DNA from: Ignavibacteriaceae bacterium | Lineage (GTDB): Bacteria > Bacteroidota > Ignavibacteria > Ignavibacteriales > Ignavibacteriaceae | Length of the DNA: 6,626 nt | Direction of reading: 5' to 3' | Assembly (NCBI GenBank): GCA_025449775.1 | Contig: JANWIS010000205.1 | Span: forward strand, 1 to 6,626 | In this document: piece after piece, positions 4,836 through 6,626 of the stretch | How positions within the stretch are numbered: position 1 is the first letter of the stretch | Layout: each line of letters opens with the position of its first letter | Translations under genes and position numbers: made by a program | Notes under the pieces: model-generated | Databases searched by the model: none | Seen by the model: the letters and a program-made list of their open reading frames with translations, nothing else | What the model was told of the DNA's origin: nothing

Positions 4836-6626
4836 ATGTTAACAAATCAGAGATTTACGATTATTCTCGTTTCAATAACTGCCATATGTACTGGAGTGCT
4901 TAGATTTTATCCATCGACTAATTCAGACATATCTTCACAAACCAATACCACTTTAACAAAATTATCCGGTGATACAGATTCGTCTTCAGAATATTCCGAA
5001 CAGTTTTATCTCTATGAATCTGAAATACTGAATTCGCCAACAGATGCAGCTGCATTTAAAAACCGATTACAAAAAATCAATACGGAATTTGAAAAAGCAT
5101 ATCTTACAGCCATCATCGATTACAAGTTCGGCAATTATGAAAAATCATTTCAGCTTTTATTTAAATATTTACCGTTCCTGCCTGAACATTATAAATATTA
5201 TGAAAAGCTTGTCGATGCAGCAAGAATAACAGGCAAGCTGGATTCGGTTAAAGAAAAGATAAAAATTGAAATCCCTCCCGAGAATAATTTTTCAATATAT
5301 CTTTCTGCACTGATCTGTTTTAATGAAGGAAAATTTAATGAGGCTTTATCTCTATTGAAGAAAAGGATTGCTAACGGATTTTCTTCGAAAGAAATATTAT
5401 ACCTGCTTGCATCCTGCTGCAGAAGCACCGGTAATTATGAAGAAGGATTATTAGCCTTGCTTAAAGCCGATTCACTTTGTACCGATCCCGATCCATTCAT
5501 TGCCAGAATAATTAATTCACAAGGCACATTTTATTTTTTATCAGGCTTTTATGATAAAGCACTCGAAATGTATGAGAAAGCAAAATTAAAAGCTCAGCAG
5601 ACGGGTAATGTTATTGAAGAGCTTAAAGCAACCGGGAATCTTGCAATCATTGACGACCTCTATGGTGATGTTGATGCTGCTAGAAAAAAACTTTCTTCTG
5701 CTATCGAACGGGCAAAAAAATTAAATGATAAAGATTTGCTTGCATTCCTTTACTCGGAATTGGGGGTATCATTTACTTACACTAATAACCTAATCGAAGC
5801 GAGAGAAAATTACCTCCTAAGTCTGCAGCTTTATTCTGAGATCAATAATGAAGAAAGACTTTCTTACCTCGCAAGCAATATTGCTTCGCTCTATTTACAG
5901 GAGGCAAATTACAAAGCAGCACTTAAAAATTATGAGAAGGGATTGAAATTTGCCGGAAGGAATGTGCTGGCACGAACTCTCAATCTGATTGGCATTGCCG
6001 ATGTTTACTCGAATGTTTCTAATTATTCAAAGGCATTGGAATATTATAGTAAAGCTAAAGTTTTGTCAGACTCAGTAAAAGATGTTTCGACGTCACTGAA
6101 GATTGATCATGGAATCGGTTCTCTTTACTTTAATACCAACCGCCCGAAATCAGCTTTGACAATTTTAAAAAATGCTGAATCAAAGCTTAACCCCGAATCC
6201 CTACCTTTTGATGCAGCAGAATTATATCATAAAATTGGAATAGTGCTTACTTCGATTGACAGTCTTGCAGAAGCAATCGATTATCTTAAGAAAGGAATTA
6301 AATTCGCTGTTTTAACTGAAGATTTATATTACCAGGCTGTTCTTAAGACAGAGTTAGCACATACTTATTATAAAAATAACAATCTGAAAGAAGCGGTATC
6401 ACTCTTAAATGATGCAAATGTCACTTCAAAAAAATATAATTTAATTCAGCTTCAGGCACTTCAGAATTTGTACTTCGGAAAAATATTTCGCCAGCAAAAT
6501 ATGAAAGATAAAGCAGTTACTCATTTTTCTTCTGCGTTTTCGCTTAGTGAGGAAGTTCATGATATCGGCACTCAGATCGAAAGTGGATATTTACAAGCAA
6601 AATTGTATGAGGAGTTAAATAATGAA
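4836..6626 (+). CDS. Long TPR-repeat protein, partial at the window end (possible TPR-CHAT protein)
   Basis: The frame opens at ATG 4836 and is still open at the last base, giving at least 597 residues with no stop; the C-terminus lies outside the window. Residues 1-6 (with Arg6) precede a hydrophobic stretch at 7-22 (FTIILVSITAICTGVL) that could be a signal peptide or an uncleaved membrane anchor; there is no clear cleavage site or lipobox. A Ser/Thr-rich linker follows. From about residue 88 onward the protein is a solenoid of roughly twelve TPR-like helix pairs, near 88-115, 153-178, 187-212, 225-255, 264-294, 304-334, 344-372, 380-410, 423-449, 461-490, 502-530 and 543-572. The best matches include YFLSGFYDKALEMYEKAK, ANYKAALKNYEKGL and SNYSKALEYYSKAK. 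Repeats of about 40 residues like these usually precede a CHAT peptidase domain, or else a LuxR-type HTH or histidine kinase; beside a sigma/anti-sigma pair I favour CHAT, but nothing in the window shows it. It starts 3 nt after the anti-sigma stop, so the two products probably act together. Confidence 0.85.
   Translation, partial: MLTNQRFTIILVSITAICTGVLRFYPSTNSDISSQTNTTLTKLSGDTDSSSEYSEQFYLYESEILNSPTDAAAFKNRLQKINTEFEKAYLTAIIDYKFGNYEKSFQLLFKYLPFLPEHYKYYEKLVDAARITGKLDSVKEKIKIEIPPENNFSIYLSALICFNEGKFNEALSLLKKRIANGFSSKEILYLLASCCRSTGNYEEGLLALLKADSLCTDPDPFIARIINSQGTFYFLSGFYDKALEMYEKAKLKAQQTGNVIEELKATGNLAIIDDLYGDVDAARKKLSSAIERAKKLNDKDLLAFLYSELGVSFTYTNNLIEARENYLLSLQLYSEINNEERLSYLASNIASLYLQEANYKAALKNYEKGLKFAGRNVLARTLNLIGIADVYSNVSNYSKALEYYSKAKVLSDSVKDVSTSLKIDHGIGSLYFNTNRPKSALTILKNAESKLNPESLPFDAAELYHKIGIVLTSIDSLAEAIDYLKKGIKFAVLTEDLYYQAVLKTELAHTYYKNNNLKEAVSLLNDANVTSKKYNLIQLQALQNLYFGKIFRQQNMKDKAVTHFSSAFSLSEEVHDIGTQIESGYLQAKLYEELNNE

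Noticed and set aside
4866..4901. Lipoprotein-type signal in the large TPR protein (Cys18 in TAICTG)
   Set aside because: The residue before the Cys is Ile rather than Gly, Ala or Ser, so the lipobox is not convincing; a signal peptide or membrane anchor is more likely.
5198..5428. Minus-strand 76-codon open frame
   Set aside because: It lies entirely within the TPR coding frame, which has strong repeat structure on the plus strand; it is an antisense shadow.

Overview
The window is AT-rich DNA, most likely from the Ignavibacteriota/Bacteroidota-Chlorobi side of the FCB group. The best evidence is the C-terminus of the first gene, which carries a type IX secretion sorting domain opening with LYQNYPNPFNPST, the form typical of Ignavibacteria. 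A zinc-binding anti-sigma factor with a TPR tail, the weak Shine-Dalgarno sequences and the lipoprotein signal all fit this origin. The phylum is inferred from motifs and has not been tested.

Layout: positions 1-516 hold no gene that I can defend. Positions 517-2115 (minus strand) encode a 532-residue secreted modular protein: a signal peptide, an Ig-like HYDIN/ASPM-type domain, three carboxypeptidase-regulatory-like beta-sandwiches and the T9SS sorting domain. It diverges across a 110-bp gap from a plus-strand cluster that fills the rest of the window. That cluster contains an ECF sigma factor (2226-2729), a lipoprotein with a beta-roll/beta-helix domain resembling PilX-type (DUF7305-like) proteins (2849-3727), a strong stem-loop (3756-3793), a membrane anti-sigma factor with a ZAS zinc motif and a periplasmic TPR domain (3837-4832), and a large TPR protein that starts 3 nt later and runs off the window (4836 to beyond 6626, at least 597 residues).

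How the genes may work together: the ECF factor should be held at the membrane by the HX3CX2C anti-sigma factor. That protein has one transmembrane segment and places a TPR domain of about 150 residues on the far side of the membrane. The next, tightly coupled gene encodes a long array of about twelve TPR-like repeats behind an N-terminal hydrophobic segment. By analogy with known families its missing C-terminus is probably a CHAT (caspase-like) peptidase domain, although this cannot be seen here. If it is, the cluster would be a non-CRISPR counterpart of the TPR-CHAT/anti-sigma/sigma relay of type III-E CRISPR systems, placed at the envelope. The lipoprotein between sigma and anti-sigma could be a regulon member, a sensor or a cargo gene; it has its own strong ribosome binding site and is followed by a terminator-like hairpin.

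I see no tRNA, rRNA, CRISPR array or intact insertion sequence.
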